Source: an uncultured Oscillospiraceae bacterium (GTDB taxonomy: Bacteria > Bacillota > Clostridia > Oscillospirales > Oscillospiraceae). Taken from it: a stretch of DNA of 25,941 nucleotides. Under the pieces are notes generated by a model that did no database searches, was not told where the DNA came from, and saw only the letters and a program-made list of their open reading frames with translations. The position numbers and the translations under genes were made by a program. Positions 1-8,510 of the stretch are shown here, piece by piece. Location: NCBI GenBank assembly GCA_900757415.1, contig CAAENU010000101.1:1-25941 (forward strand), given 5' to 3'. Positions within the stretch are counted from its first letter, which is position 1; the number at the start of each line of letters is the position of its first letter.

Positions 1-340
1 CGAAAGAAGCGCCCACCTTATGGCAGCCGGTGGGGAACCACTTGCCGGACATGGCGATGATGCGGCAGGGCACGCCGGACAGCTTGCTGGGGATCTCCAC
101 ATAGTTGGGAACCTTCTGGAACAGGCCGCCGCTCTCCTTGGCCTCGTTGTGCCAGGAAATACGGAACAGGTTGACAGGATCCACATCCCACAGGCCGGTG
201 TGGCTCAGCTTATCCTTGATCTTCTCGGGGATCAGGTCGGGATTCTGCATCTGGGCGATGGTGGGGATAATGACGTTGTTCTCCTTGGCCTTCTGGATAT
301 TATGTTCCAGGCCAACCTTGTTGATGGACAGATCGATCAT
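1..340 (-). CDS. Fold-type II PLP-dependent enzyme, N-terminal part (runs off window)
   Basis: The first 113 codons of a gene whose 3' end lies outside the window. The translation begins MIDLSINKVGLEHNIQKAKE and reaches a TGCHKVGASF motif near residues 103-112. The lysine after His in that motif has the position and context of the PLP Schiff-base lysine of tryptophan synthase beta-like (fold-type II) enzymes. Start: the ATG overlaps the stop of the upstream PAS regulator as ATGA, with a good AGGAGG 8-9 nt before it, so the two are probably translationally coupled. The sequence does not resemble E. coli YgeX (diaminopropionate ammonia-lyase), although the neighbouring ygeY and ygeW homologues suggest a role in the same nitrogen pathway. 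The substrate is unknown. Family call fairly sure; specific reaction not. Confidence 0.8.
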   Translation of the reverse strand, partial: MIDLSINKVGLEHNIQKAKENNVIIPTIAQMQNPDLIPEKIKDKLSHTGLWDVDPVNLFRISWHNEAKESGGLFQKVPNYVEIPSKLSGVPCRIIAMSGKWFPTGCHKVGASF

Positions 341-990
341 TTTTTCTTTTCCTCCTGCTGTTTATTGGCGTCAATGTAGGAATATAACGTATATTTGGAA
401 ATACCGAAGTATTTGGCCACTTTATCCGTGGACTTTGTCACCAAAAATGCGCCGGCTCCGTTCAGGAACTGGATCGCCCGCACCTTATCGTCCTTATTCA
501 TCAGGGCCACGGGTTTGCCCACCTGCTGAACGGATTGCTCGATCAGCTCATCCAGCACGCTGTTGACGTTGATGATCTTCTCCGGCTCGGACTGCTCCTT
601 GTCCCGGGTCACCATAAATTCGCCCAGCTCCTGATGCATCATCATGATGTTGGTAATATCGTAATTGATGGAAAAGATCCCCGTCACGTTGCCGCGGCTG
701 TTGCGGATATAGAGCGAGGAGGATTTCAGGATCTTGCCGTCCGGCGTCCGGGTCAGATAGCAAAGATGATCCTTTGGCTGCTCATTCTGGTGCGCCAGCT
801 GATCCAGCACCACCTGCGATGCGCCGTCCCCCACCTTTCGTCCGGAAACATGCCCGTTTTCAATGTGTACAATGGTGTGCTCCGGGTGTCCGCTGCCTAC
901 GTCGTGGATCACCACTTCGCATTTGTCGCCGAACTGCGCCGCGATGCCCGCGGCAATTTGCTTCAGAGCTTCTAACCGTTTTGCTTCCAT
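337..990 (-). CDS. YheO-type PAS domain transcriptional regulator with C-terminal HTH
   Basis: A 217-residue cytoplasmic regulator. Residues about 5-115 match the YheO-like PAS domain (CEVVIHDV near the start, then SSSLYIRN and GIFSINYDIT). The C-terminal about 55 residues (DKVRAIQFLNGAGAF to KYFGISKYTLYSYID) match the DauR/HTH_22 DNA-binding helix-turn-helix. Such regulators sense small metabolites and control catabolic genes. Three in-frame starts (TTG 999, GTG 993, ATG 990) lie behind one AAGGAG; ATG 990 has workable spacing (11 nt) and is chosen, with GTG 993 (8 nt) possible. It is divergent from ygeY and coupled by a 4-bp overlap to the PLP enzyme, so it probably controls the surrounding catabolic genes (inference). 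Confidence 0.88.
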   Translation of the reverse strand: MEAKRLEALKQIAAGIAAQFGDKCEVVIHDVGSGHPEHTIVHIENGHVSGRKVGDGASQVVLDQLAHQNEQPKDHLCYLTRTPDGKILKSSSLYIRNSRGNVTGIFSINYDITNIMMMHQELGEFMVTRDKEQSEPEKIINVNSVLDELIEQSVQQVGKPVALMNKDDKVRAIQFLNGAGAFLVTKSTDKVAKYFGISKYTLYSYIDANKQQEEKKK

Positions 991-1085
991 CACGATCAAC
1001 TCTCCTTATCAAATTGATGAATTTTGGGTGCCGCTGCGGAGCATATCGCCGCCTGTATCCATACTCCCCACCACTTTCCATTCTT

Positions 1086-1113
1086 ATCATATCACACTTT
1101 AAGCAGAAATCAA
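1086..1113 (-). promoter_or_regulatory. Sigma-A promoter for the PAS regulator
   Basis: Minus-strand reading gives -35 TTGATT (1113-1108), a 16-bp spacer and -10 TATGAT (1091-1086), about 95 bp upstream of the regulator start. It lies back to back with the ygeY promoter, and the 40-bp AT-rich stretch between them could hold a shared regulator site. Confidence 0.65.
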
Positions 1114-1153
1114 CGTTTTTCCAAAAAAAATTTTAGGATTAATAATTTTTTGT

Positions 1154-1181
1154 TTGACATCCGTGTGCTATGTGCTATTAT
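1154..1181 (+). promoter_or_regulatory. Sigma-A promoter for ygeY
   Basis: A perfect -35 TTGACA (1154-1159), 16-bp spacer and -10 TATTAT (1176-1181). It leaves a leader of about 60 nt before the ygeY ATG, which has a TGGAGG ribosome site. Confidence 0.75.
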
Positions 1182-1247
1182 AGAGGATAGGAAAACCGTT
1201 CATTTTCGGTAAAGATGCTGTAATATATCATATGCTGGAGGTACATT

Positions 1248-2645
1248 ATGGATTTTGAGGCTATCAGGAAAGCTGCCGAGGGTTACAAACCCGCCATGGT
1301 CAAATTCCTGCGTGACATGATCGCCATTCCTTCCGAATCCTGCGAGGAAGAGGGTGTCGTCAAGCGCATCGCCCAGGAGCTGAAGTCTCTTGGCTATGAC
1401 AAGGTGGAGTTTGATAAGCTGGGCAACGTCATCGGCTGGATGGGCGATGGCGACAAGATCATCGCCATCGACAGTCATATCGACACCGTGGGCATCGGCA
1501 ATATCGACAACTGGGAAGCCGACCCCTACAAGGGTTATGAGACCGATGATATTATTTATGGCCGCGGCGGTTCCGATCAGGAGGGCGGCATGGCCGCCGC
1601 TGCTTACGGCGTGAAGATCATGAAGGATCTGGATCTGCTGCCCAAGGGATATAAGATGATGGTGGTCGGTTCCGTGCAGGAGGAAGACTGCGACGGTATG
1701 TGCTGGCAGTCCATCGTCAACGAGTACTTCAACGGCCCCGAGGATGCCCGTGAAAAGATCGAATTCGTCATCTCCACCGAGCCTACCGACGGCGGCATTT
1801 ACCGCGGTCACCGCGGCCGTATGGAGATCCGCGTGGACATGCACGGCGTCAGCTGCCACGGTTCCGCTCCCGAGCGGGGCGACAACGCCATCCACAAGAT
1901 GGCCGAGGTCATTCTCAACGTCCGCGACCTCAACGAGAATCCCGCCGATGGTTCCACCGAGATCAACGGCCTTGTGAAGATGCTGGATCCCAAGTTCAAT
2001 CCCGATCATTACGAGGATGCCCGCTTCCTGGGCCGCGGCACCTGCACCACCAGCCAGATTTTCTATACCTCCCCCTCCCGCTGCGCCGTGGCGGACTCCT
2101 GCTCCATCTCCATCGACCGCCGCATGACCGCCGGCGAGACGTATCAGTCCTGCCTCAAGGAGATTGAGGATCTGCCCGCCTGCAAGAAGTACGCCAAGGA
2201 CGTGAAGGTCTCCATGTATATGTACGACCGTCCCGCATGGACCGGCCACGTCTACGAGACGGAGTGCTTCTTCCCCACATGGATCAACAAGGAATCCGCG
2301 CCTCATGTGCAGGCGCTGGTGGACGCCCACCACAATCTGTGGGGTGACAAGCGCCTGATGCCCACCGAACTGGCCGCCTCCAAGCGCGAGGGTCGTCCCC
2401 TCACCGATAAGTGGACCTTCTCCACCAACGGCGTGTCCATTCAGGGCCGTTACGGCATCCCCTGCGTTGGCTTCGGCCCCGGTGCCGAGTCTCAGGCCCA
2501 CGCTCCCAACGAGGTAACGTTCAAGCAGGATCTGGTGACCTGCGCCGCTCTGTACGCCGCCGTTCCCGGCCTGTACAAACCCGAGAACAAGGATGGCTCC
2601 GCCACCTCTTTCCGTCAGGAGCTGACCGGTAACCACATCAAGTAA
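1248..2645 (+). CDS. ygeY: YgeY-family M20 metallohydrolase
   Basis: A 465-residue cytosolic hydrolase of the M20/ArgE-DapE-type zinc peptidase superfamily, closest to the YgeY family (named selenium metabolism-linked hydrolase). Visible catalytic features are the DSHIDT motif (H77 as metal ligand, D79), GRGGSDQEGG with bridging D110, and VQEED with E145 (general base) and E146 (ligand). Length is normal for YgeY. In E. coli and gut anaerobes ygeY sits with ygeW in gene sets needed for anaerobic purine/urate catabolism; the exact substrate is not fixed by the sequence. The start follows TGGAGG at good spacing. It is followed by ygeW after a 214-nt structured gap, in the same direction. Confidence 0.93.
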   Translation: MDFEAIRKAAEGYKPAMVKFLRDMIAIPSESCEEEGVVKRIAQELKSLGYDKVEFDKLGNVIGWMGDGDKIIAIDSHIDTVGIGNIDNWEADPYKGYETDDIIYGRGGSDQEGGMAAAAYGVKIMKDLDLLPKGYKMMVVGSVQEEDCDGMCWQSIVNEYFNGPEDAREKIEFVISTEPTDGGIYRGHRGRMEIRVDMHGVSCHGSAPERGDNAIHKMAEVILNVRDLNENPADGSTEINGLVKMLDPKFNPDHYEDARFLGRGTCTTSQIFYTSPSRCAVADSCSISIDRRMTAGETYQSCLKEIEDLPACKKYAKDVKVSMYMYDRPAWTGHVYETECFFPTWINKESAPHVQALVDAHHNLWGDKRLMPTELAASKREGRPLTDKWTFSTNGVSIQGRYGIPCVGFGPGAESQAHAPNEVTFKQDLVTCAALYAAVPGLYKPENKDGSATSFRQELTGNHIK

Positions 2646-2684
2646 AACCCTCAATCATGTGCTGCGCACATCGTTGAAAAAAGG

Positions 2685-2751
2685 CTCTCATTCCGCCCCG
2701 CTTACCGCGGCGCGGGATGAGAGGACCCCTGCGGACGCACACGCCGTCCTC
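2685..2751 (+). promoter_or_regulatory. Two overlapping hairpins in the ygeY-ygeW gap
   Basis: CTCTCATTCCG (2685-2695) pairs with CGGGATGAGAG (2713-2723) with one G-U pair. GAGGAC (2721-2726) pairs with GTCCTC (2746-2751). The two stems share bases 2721-2723, so they partly compete. No long U-run follows, so this is not a clear terminator; it could be a processing, stability or attenuation structure. No promoter is obvious in the 214-nt gap. Confidence 0.45.
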
Positions 2752-2859
2752 CGGGCTGGATTTTATTTTACTGTCCGCCATGTGTGAAGCAAAAGCCATC
2801 CCCTGCTGCACGGCGGAAAATCTTATAAAGCAAATACATAATTAAGGAGAAAGAACAAA

Positions 2860-4053
2860 ATGAGCAAGACTGTTGAGCTGGCGCGCCATCTGTCCACCCT
2901 GAACATCAACAATATGTACAAAACCGATTTCTATTGGACTTGGGACAAGACCGATGATGAGATCGACGCCGTATTTACCGTGGCCGATGCGCTGCGCGAC
3001 CTGCGCGAGCGCAATAAGAGCACCCGCGTGTTCGATTCCGGTCTGGGCATCTCCATCTTCCGCGATAACTCCACCCGTACCCGTTTCTCCTTCGCCTCCG
3101 CCTGCAACCTGCTGGGTCTGGAGGTGCAGGATCTGGACGAGAAAAAGTCTCAGATCGCCCACGGCGAAACCGTCCGCGAAACGGCCAACATGGTGTCCTT
3201 CATGGCCGATGTCATCGGTATCCGCGACGATATGTTCATCGGCGAGGGCCACAAGTATCAGAAGACCTTCATGGACGCCGTGAAGGAGGGTTACCGTGAC
3301 GGTATTCTGGAGCAGCAGCCTACGCTGGTGAACCTGCAGTGCGATGTGGACCATCCCACCCAGTGCATGGCCGACATGCTGCATGTCATCCACCACTTCG
3401 GCGGCGTGGAGAACCTGAAGGGCAAGAAGGTCGCCATGACCTGGGCCTATTCTCCCAGCTACGGCAAGCCCTTGTCCGTTCCTCAGGGCGTGATCGGTCT
3501 GTTCACCCGCTTCGGCATGGATGTGACGCTGGCTCACCCCGAGGGTTACGATGTCATGCCCGAGGTGGAAGAGGTCGCCCGCAAGAACTGCGAGAAGTAC
3601 GGCTCCAAGTTCCATAAGACCAACTCCATGGCCGAAGCCTTCAAGGACGCCGATATCGTCTATCCCAAGTCCTGGGCCTCCTATGCCGCCATGGAAGAGC
3701 GCACCAGGCTGTATGCTGCCGGTGACAAGGCCGGCATCGACGCACTGGAGCAGCGTCTGCTGGCTCAGAACGCCCAGCACAAGGATTGGGCCTGCACCGA
3801 GGAGATGATGAAGCTGACCCGCGACGGTAAGGCTCTGTATCTGCACTGCCTGCCTGCCGACATCACCGGTGTTTCCTGCAAGGAGGGCGAGGTGGACGCC
3901 TCCGTGTTTGACCGTTATCTGGTGCCCCTGTACAAGCAGGCTTCCTACAAGCCCTATATTATTGCCGCCATGATCTTTCTGGCACAGGTCAAGGATCCCG
4001 TCAAGGCTCTGATGGAGCTGGATGAAACCCGCGATACCCGCAAGATCTTCTGA
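2860..4053 (+). CDS. ygeW: YgeW-family knotted carbamoyltransferase
   Basis: A 397-residue protein of the aspartate/ornithine carbamoyltransferase superfamily, YgeW type. It carries the carbamoyl-phosphate loop STRTR (71-75), the HPTQ motif (165-168) and an HCLPAD motif (329-334) near the C-terminal half. The insertions around LDEKKSQIAHGET and the long C-terminal domain fit YgeW rather than classic OTCase. YgeW enzymes belong to purine/urate breakdown gene sets, where a carbamoyltransferase would work phosphorolytically on a ureido intermediate to yield carbamoyl phosphate; this role is inference here. The start has AAGGAG at 9-10 nt. It follows ygeY in the same direction and ends in a strong terminator. 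Confidence 0.93.
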   Translation: MSKTVELARHLSTLNINNMYKTDFYWTWDKTDDEIDAVFTVADALRDLRERNKSTRVFDSGLGISIFRDNSTRTRFSFASACNLLGLEVQDLDEKKSQIAHGETVRETANMVSFMADVIGIRDDMFIGEGHKYQKTFMDAVKEGYRDGILEQQPTLVNLQCDVDHPTQCMADMLHVIHHFGGVENLKGKKVAMTWAYSPSYGKPLSVPQGVIGLFTRFGMDVTLAHPEGYDVMPEVEEVARKNCEKYGSKFHKTNSMAEAFKDADIVYPKSWASYAAMEERTRLYAAGDKAGIDALEQRLLAQNAQHKDWACTEEMMKLTRDGKALYLHCLPADITGVSCKEGEVDASVFDRYLVPLYKQASYKPYIIAAMIFLAQVKDPVKALMELDETRDTRKIF

Positions 4054-4054
4054 T

Positions 4055-4092
4055 TTTTATCGTGGGAGGGGTGCGCCCCTCCCACGATTTTT
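4055..4092 (+). terminator. Intrinsic terminator after ygeW
   Basis: A perfect 13-bp stem ATCGTGGGAGGGG (4059-4071) with TGCG loop and its complement (4076-4088), followed by a T-run to 4092. It closes the ygeY-ygeW unit. Confidence 0.92.
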
Positions 4093-4219
4093 CTATCCGC
4101 AGCTGCCAAATTGCCCGATTCTCGCCGCTTCCATAATGAGCGCTAATTCGTTTGATTTTGTAATTTCTTTTTCTAATGCCTGCGTGCTTAAAAAAGTAAC
4201 GCTGCGCTCAGAATTCCAG

Positions 4220-4248
4220 TTGAAATTTATGGAAGTTTCCTTTATAAT
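4220..4248 (+). promoter_or_regulatory. Strong sigma-A promoter and leader for the BMP lipoprotein
   Basis: -35 TTGAAA (4220-4225), 17-bp spacer and consensus -10 TATAAT (4243-4248). Transcription from about 4255 would give a leader near 117 nt. The leader holds a small hairpin, CGGAT (4284-4288) with ATCCG (4294-4298). I looked for a purine riboswitch core and did not see one. Bases 4093-4219 between terminator and promoter show no gene. Confidence 0.85.
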
Positions 4249-4371
4249 ATTTTTGTAACATTTTGATGCACTGCTGTGAATGCCGGATCTCGCATCCGTT
4301 ATTCAGACGTGCGGTAAATTTTATCCTTACCTTCAGCCGCATGTCCATATATTTAAAGGAGGAAAACAAGA

Positions 4372-5610
4372 ATGAAAAAGTTCCTTGCGCTGATCCTCGC
4401 CCTGGTCATGGCTCTGAGCCTGGTGGCCTGCGGCGGCGGCACCACCACCGATGACAAGACTTCCGATGATCAGACCCCTTCTGATGCCGATGGCGCCAAG
4501 GTCAAGGTTGGTTTCATCACCCTGCATGATGAAAACTCCACCTACGACCTCAACTTCATCAACGGTGCCAAGGAAGCCATTGCCGCTCTGGGCCTGACTG
4601 AGGATGACTACATTCTCAAGACCAACGTTCCCGAGGGTCAGGAGTGCTATGAGGCCGCTGTCGATATGGTCGACAAGGGCTGCAACATCATCTTCGCCGA
4701 CAGCTTCGGTCATGAGCCTTACATGATCCAGGCCGCTCAGGAGAATCCTGACGTCCAGTTCTGCCACTCCACCGGTACCCGCGCTCACACCGAGGGTCTG
4801 GCCAACTACCACAATGCTTTCGCCTCCATCTATGAGGGCCGCTATCTGGCCGGTATCGCTGCCGGTTTGAAGCTGAACGCCATGATCGAGGCTGGCGAGA
4901 TCAAGGCCGAAGAGGCCAAGATGGGTTATGTCGGCGCTTTCACCTATGCCGAAGTGGTTTCCGGTTATACCTCTTTCTTCCTGGGCGCCCGCTCTGTCTG
5001 CCCCTCTGTCACCATGGACGTGACCTTCACCGGCAGCTGGTATGACGAGGCTCTGGAGAAGGAAGGTGCTCAGAAGTTGATCGACGGCGGCTGCAAGCTG
5101 ATCAGCCAGCACGCTGACTCTCTGGGTGCTCCTACCGCCTGCGAGAACGCCAAGGTTCCTAACGTCTCCTACAACGGCTCCACCATCGAGGCCGCTCCCA
5201 ACACCTACATCATCTCCTCCCGCATCAACTGGGCTCCTTACTATCAGTATGCGATCCAGTGCGTCATCGATGGCAAGGACATCGACGCTGACTGGACCGG
5301 CACTCTGGCCACCGGCTCCGTGGTCCTGACCGACCTGAACACCGCTGTTGCCGCTGAGGGTACTCAGGAAGCCATCGATGCCGCCAAGGCCGAGCTGGAA
5401 GCCGGCACCCTGCACGTCTTTGACTGCTCCAAGTTCACCGTCAAGGGCGAGGCTCTGACCTCCTACAAGGCCGACGTTGATACCGACGCCAACTATGAGC
5501 CTGACACCGAGGTCGTGCATGACGGTTACTTCGCTGAGTCCGAGTTCCGTTCCGCTCCTTACTTCGATCTGGAGATCGACGGCATCACCCGTCTGGACAC
5601 TGCGTTCTAA
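4372..5610 (+). CDS. BMP-family substrate-binding lipoprotein of an ABC importer
   Basis: A 412-residue exported binding protein. The N-terminus MKKFLALILALVMALSLVAC is a type II signal peptide with lipobox LVAC; Cys20 would be lipidated. A short Gly/Thr/Asp linker follows, then a BMP (PnrA-like) domain from about residue 43 (KVKVGFITLHDENSTYD), with GRYLAGIAAG, the segment GYVGAF, and YNGSTIEAAPNTYI. BMP lipoproteins bind purine nucleosides or related ligands for ABC importers. It has its own strong promoter and its own terminator, and the ATPase and permease genes follow under a second promoter. Separate high expression of the binding protein is expected. AAAGGAGG precedes the ATG. Ligand not proven. 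Confidence 0.93.
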   Translation: MKKFLALILALVMALSLVACGGGTTTDDKTSDDQTPSDADGAKVKVGFITLHDENSTYDLNFINGAKEAIAALGLTEDDYILKTNVPEGQECYEAAVDMVDKGCNIIFADSFGHEPYMIQAAQENPDVQFCHSTGTRAHTEGLANYHNAFASIYEGRYLAGIAAGLKLNAMIEAGEIKAEEAKMGYVGAFTYAEVVSGYTSFFLGARSVCPSVTMDVTFTGSWYDEALEKEGAQKLIDGGCKLISQHADSLGAPTACENAKVPNVSYNGSTIEAAPNTYIISSRINWAPYYQYAIQCVIDGKDIDADWTGTLATGSVVLTDLNTAVAAEGTQEAIDAAKAELEAGTLHVFDCSKFTVKGEALTSYKADVDTDANYEPDTEVVHDGYFAESEFRSAPYFDLEIDGITRLDTAF

Positions 5611-5629
5611 TCTGCTTTTAGAACCACCA

Positions 5630-5666
5630 GGATGGGCTGCGCAAAGCAGCCCATCCTTTCCTTTTT
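5630..5666 (+). terminator. Intrinsic terminator after the BMP lipoprotein gene
   Basis: An 11-bp perfect stem GGATGGGCTGC (5630-5640), loop GCAAA, complement (5646-5656), then TTTCCTTTTT. It may be partial, giving less transcript for the transporter genes than for the binding protein. Confidence 0.9.
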
Positions 5667-5782
5667 ACCGCCTCTCTCCCCCCTGCTGCCATGCTTTTGG
5701 CGATTCTTACAAAGGGAACAAGTCTTTCTTGTATAACCTCACATTCTTTGTGTATACCTAACAATTTTTTTGCGAATTCCGA

Positions 5783-5811
5783 TTTACAATACTCGACACA
5801 TATGCTAAAAT
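5783..5811 (+). promoter_or_regulatory. Sigma-A promoter for the ABC ATPase operon
   Basis: -35 TTTACA (5783-5788), 17-bp spacer, -10 TAAAAT (5806-5811). It lies about 75 bp before the translation start, and drives ATPase, two permeases and possibly the deaminase by read-through. Confidence 0.68.
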
Positions 5812-5890
5812 ATACAGTATGGAATTTCATACCCGGTGTTTCACGTTCTCTCCGCAAACGCTGCGTGCGCCGGAAGAAAGGATGACAGCC

Positions 5891-7426
5891 TTGGAAAAGA
5901 AATGCGCGATCAAGATGGAGAATATCACCAAGCGCTTCGGCTCTGTGGTGGCCAACAATGCCATCAATATGGAGCTGTACGAGGGTGAGATCCTGTCTCT
6001 GCTGGGTGAAAACGGCAGCGGCAAGACCACTTTGATGAATATGCTCTCCGGAATCTATTTCCCCGACGAGGGGCAGATCTACATCCACGACAAACCCGTT
6101 ACCATCGCCTCCCCCAAGGATGCTTTCGATCTGGGCATCGGCATGATCCACCAGCACTTCAAGCTGGTCGATCTCTTCACCGCCACAGAGAACATTATTC
6201 TGGGCCTTGAGGGCAAGCTGGATCTGGCCAACGCCCGCAAAAAGGTGCAGGATATCTGCGACAAATACGGCTTCGATATCGACCCCGACATGAAGATCTA
6301 CGACATGTCCGTGTCCCAGAAGCAGACGGTTGAGATCGTCAAGGTGCTCTACCGCGGTGCGGATATCCTGATTCTGGACGAACCCACCGCCGTCCTGACC
6401 CCTCAGGAAACGGAAAAGTTGTTCACCGTCATGCGCAACATGAAGGCTGACGGCAAATCCCTCATTATCATCACCCACAAGCTGCATGAGGTGCTGGATG
6501 TGTCCGACCGTGTGGCCGTCCTGCGCAAGGGCGAATACATCGGCGACGTCATGACCAGGGACGCCGATCAGCAGTCGCTGACCGATATGATGGTGGGCCA
6601 CAGTGTCACCTTGAACATCGACCGTCCCATGCCCGTCAACGTTACTCCCCGCCTGAAGCTGGAGGGACTGACCGTTTTTGATGAGCTGGGCGTCAAGCGT
6701 CTGGATAATGTCAGCTTCACCATCAATGCCGGCGAGGTGTTGGGCGTAGCCGGTGTGGCCGGTTCCGGCCAGCGCGAGCTGCTGGAGTCCATCGCCGGTC
6801 TCTACCCCATCTCCTCCGGCTCCGTCACTTTCTATTCTCCCGAGGATAACGCCCCGCAGGAGCTGGCGGGCAAGGATCCCATGGACATCCGTAAGGCCGG
6901 TATCGCCATGTCCTTCGTCCCCGAGGATCGTCTGGGCATGGGGTTGGTTGGCTCTATGGGCATGACCGGCAATATGATGCTGCGCTCCTGGCGCAAGGGC
7001 AGCGGTATTTTCCTGGACCGTAAAAACCCCGAGGCGCTGGCCCAGCGCATCTGGCAGGAGCTGGAGGTCGTCACGCCCAGTACCAACTTCCCTGTCCGCC
7101 GCATGTCTGGCGGCAACGTGCAGAAGGTGCTGGTGGGCCGCGAGATCGCGCAGGCTCCCTCCGTGCTGATGACTGCTTATGCCGTCCGTGGTCTGGACAT
7201 CAATACATCCTATACTATTTACAATCTGCTCACCGAGCAGAAGATGAAAGGCGTGGCCGTTGTCTATGTCGGCGAGGATCTGGACGTGCTGCTGGAGCTG
7301 TGCGATCGGATCGTGGTTCTCTGCGGCGGGCAGGTGTCCGGCGTGGTAGACGCCCGTGCCACCAACAAACTTGAAGTGGGCGCTCTGATGACCCGCATGG
7401 GAGGAGGCGCAAAGGAAAATGCGTAA
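5891..7426 (+). CDS. Double ABC ATPase of the BMP-type (nucleoside-like) importer
   Basis: A 511-residue cytoplasmic ATPase with two nucleotide-binding domains, as in sugar/nucleoside importers of the BMP class. NBD1 has Walker A GENGSGKTT (39-47), a diverged signature VSQKQ (141-145) and Walker B ILILDEP (159-165). NBD2 has a degenerate Walker A GVAGSGQRE (288-296, no Lys), a good SGGN signature (406-409) and a diverged Walker B (VLMTAYAVRGLD, no Asp-Glu). This asymmetry is usual for the family. Start: AGAAAGGA (5875-5882) is an excellent ribosome site placed 8 nt before TTG 5891; the ATG at 5882 overlaps that site, so TTG is preferred. It overlaps the next gene by 8 bp. Confidence 0.92.
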   Translation: MEKKCAIKMENITKRFGSVVANNAINMELYEGEILSLLGENGSGKTTLMNMLSGIYFPDEGQIYIHDKPVTIASPKDAFDLGIGMIHQHFKLVDLFTATENIILGLEGKLDLANARKKVQDICDKYGFDIDPDMKIYDMSVSQKQTVEIVKVLYRGADILILDEPTAVLTPQETEKLFTVMRNMKADGKSLIIITHKLHEVLDVSDRVAVLRKGEYIGDVMTRDADQQSLTDMMVGHSVTLNIDRPMPVNVTPRLKLEGLTVFDELGVKRLDNVSFTINAGEVLGVAGVAGSGQRELLESIAGLYPISSGSVTFYSPEDNAPQELAGKDPMDIRKAGIAMSFVPEDRLGMGLVGSMGMTGNMMLRSWRKGSGIFLDRKNPEALAQRIWQELEVVTPSTNFPVRRMSGGNVQKVLVGREIAQAPSVLMTAYAVRGLDINTSYTIYNLLTEQKMKGVAVVYVGEDLDVLLELCDRIVVLCGGQVSGVVDARATNKLEVGALMTRMGGGAKENA

Positions 7427-8507
7427 ACAATCTCTCTTTCAGATCTCCAAGCGTGATACGCTTCCTCTGGGCAAAGCATTGCTCATTCGCGGCGGCATCC
7501 TGCTGCTGGCGCTGGTCTTCTGCGGCCTGATCACCACACTGCTGACGGGGCAGAACCCCATCAGCGTCTATGGGACGATCCTCTCCGGTGCGTTCGGTTC
7601 CTCCCGCCGTATCGGCGTCACGGCCCGCAATGTTGCCATTCTGCTGGGCATCTCTCTGGCCGTCACTCCCGCGTTCAAAATGCGCTTCTGGAACATCGGC
7701 GCCGAGGGGCAGACCCTGATCGGCTGTCTGGCCACCACTGCCTGCATGATCACGCTGGGCGATAAGCTGCCCAATGCGGTGCTGATTCTTGTCTCTCTGG
7801 TCGCCGCGCTGCTGGCCGGCGCCCTGTGGGGTTTTCTGCCCGCATTCTTCAAGGCGAAGTGGAATACCAACGAAACCCTGTTCACCCTGATGATGAACTA
7901 CATTGCCATGCAGCTGGCCTCTTACTTTATCATCATCTGGGAGGTGCCCAAGGGTGCCGGTAAGATCGGTATCATCAACCAGTCCACCCGATCCGGCTGG
8001 CTGCCGGAGATCGGCAACGCCTATCTGCTGCCCATCCTGATCGTGGCCGTTATGACCGGGTTGATGTACATCTACCTGCAATACAGCAAGCACGGCTATG
8101 AGATCGCCGTTGTGGGCGAAAGCCAGCGCACCGCCAGCTATGCCGGCATCAAGGTGGATCGCGTTATCATCCGCACGATGGTGCTCTCCGGCGCCATGTG
8201 TGCCCTGATGGGTTTCCTGCTGACCTCCGGCGTGGATCATACCCTGACCACCACCATCGTGGACAGCCGCGGTTTCACCGCCGTCATGGTCTCCTGGATG
8301 TCCAAGTTCAACCCCTTCATCATGATCGCCGCTTCTCTTCTGCTGGTGACCATGGACCGCGGCGCCAGCGAGGTATCCAGCGCTCTGAGCCTGAACCACT
8401 CCTTCGCAGATATCCTGACCGGCATTATCCTGTTCTTCATCATCGCGACCGAGTTCTTCATCACCTATAAGGTCAGCCTGCGCAAGAGCAGCAAGAAGGA
8501 GGCGTAA
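7419..8507 (+). CDS. BMP-type ABC importer permease 1 (NupP-like)
   Basis: A 362-residue integral membrane protein of the BPD_transp_2 family, with hydrophobic helices from about residue 20 (GILLLALVFCGLITTL) to the C-terminus. Conserved segments include FKMRFWNIGAEGQTLIG and NTNETLFTLMMNYIA, and the coupling-loop-like stretch YEIAVVGESQRTASYAGIKV typical of the sugar/nucleoside permease pair. Its start overlaps the ATPase stop by 8 bp, with AAAGGA just before it. It pairs with the following permease to form the membrane channel. Specificity for purine nucleosides is inferred from the family. Confidence 0.92.
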   Translation: MRKQSLFQISKRDTLPLGKALLIRGGILLLALVFCGLITTLLTGQNPISVYGTILSGAFGSSRRIGVTARNVAILLGISLAVTPAFKMRFWNIGAEGQTLIGCLATTACMITLGDKLPNAVLILVSLVAALLAGALWGFLPAFFKAKWNTNETLFTLMMNYIAMQLASYFIIIWEVPKGAGKIGIINQSTRSGWLPEIGNAYLLPILIVAVMTGLMYIYLQYSKHGYEIAVVGESQRTASYAGIKVDRVIIRTMVLSGAMCALMGFLLTSGVDHTLTTTIVDSRGFTAVMVSWMSKFNPFIMIAASLLLVTMDRGASEVSSALSLNHSFADILTGIILFFIIATEFFITYKVSLRKSSKKEA

Positions 8508-8510
8508 CGG

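Noticed and set aside
1..340. Assigning the partial PLP gene as ygeX
   Set aside because: The N-terminus and the TGCHKVGASF context differ from E. coli YgeX; only the broad fold-type II family is supported.
1200..2654. 484-codon minus-strand open frame opposite ygeY
   Set aside because: Mirror of a clear enzyme gene, low-complexity composition, no ribosome site. The same holds for 2842-3846 and 4333-5520.
4255..4371. Possible purine riboswitch before the BMP gene
   Set aside because: The conserved junction elements of the purine riboswitch core could not be found by eye.
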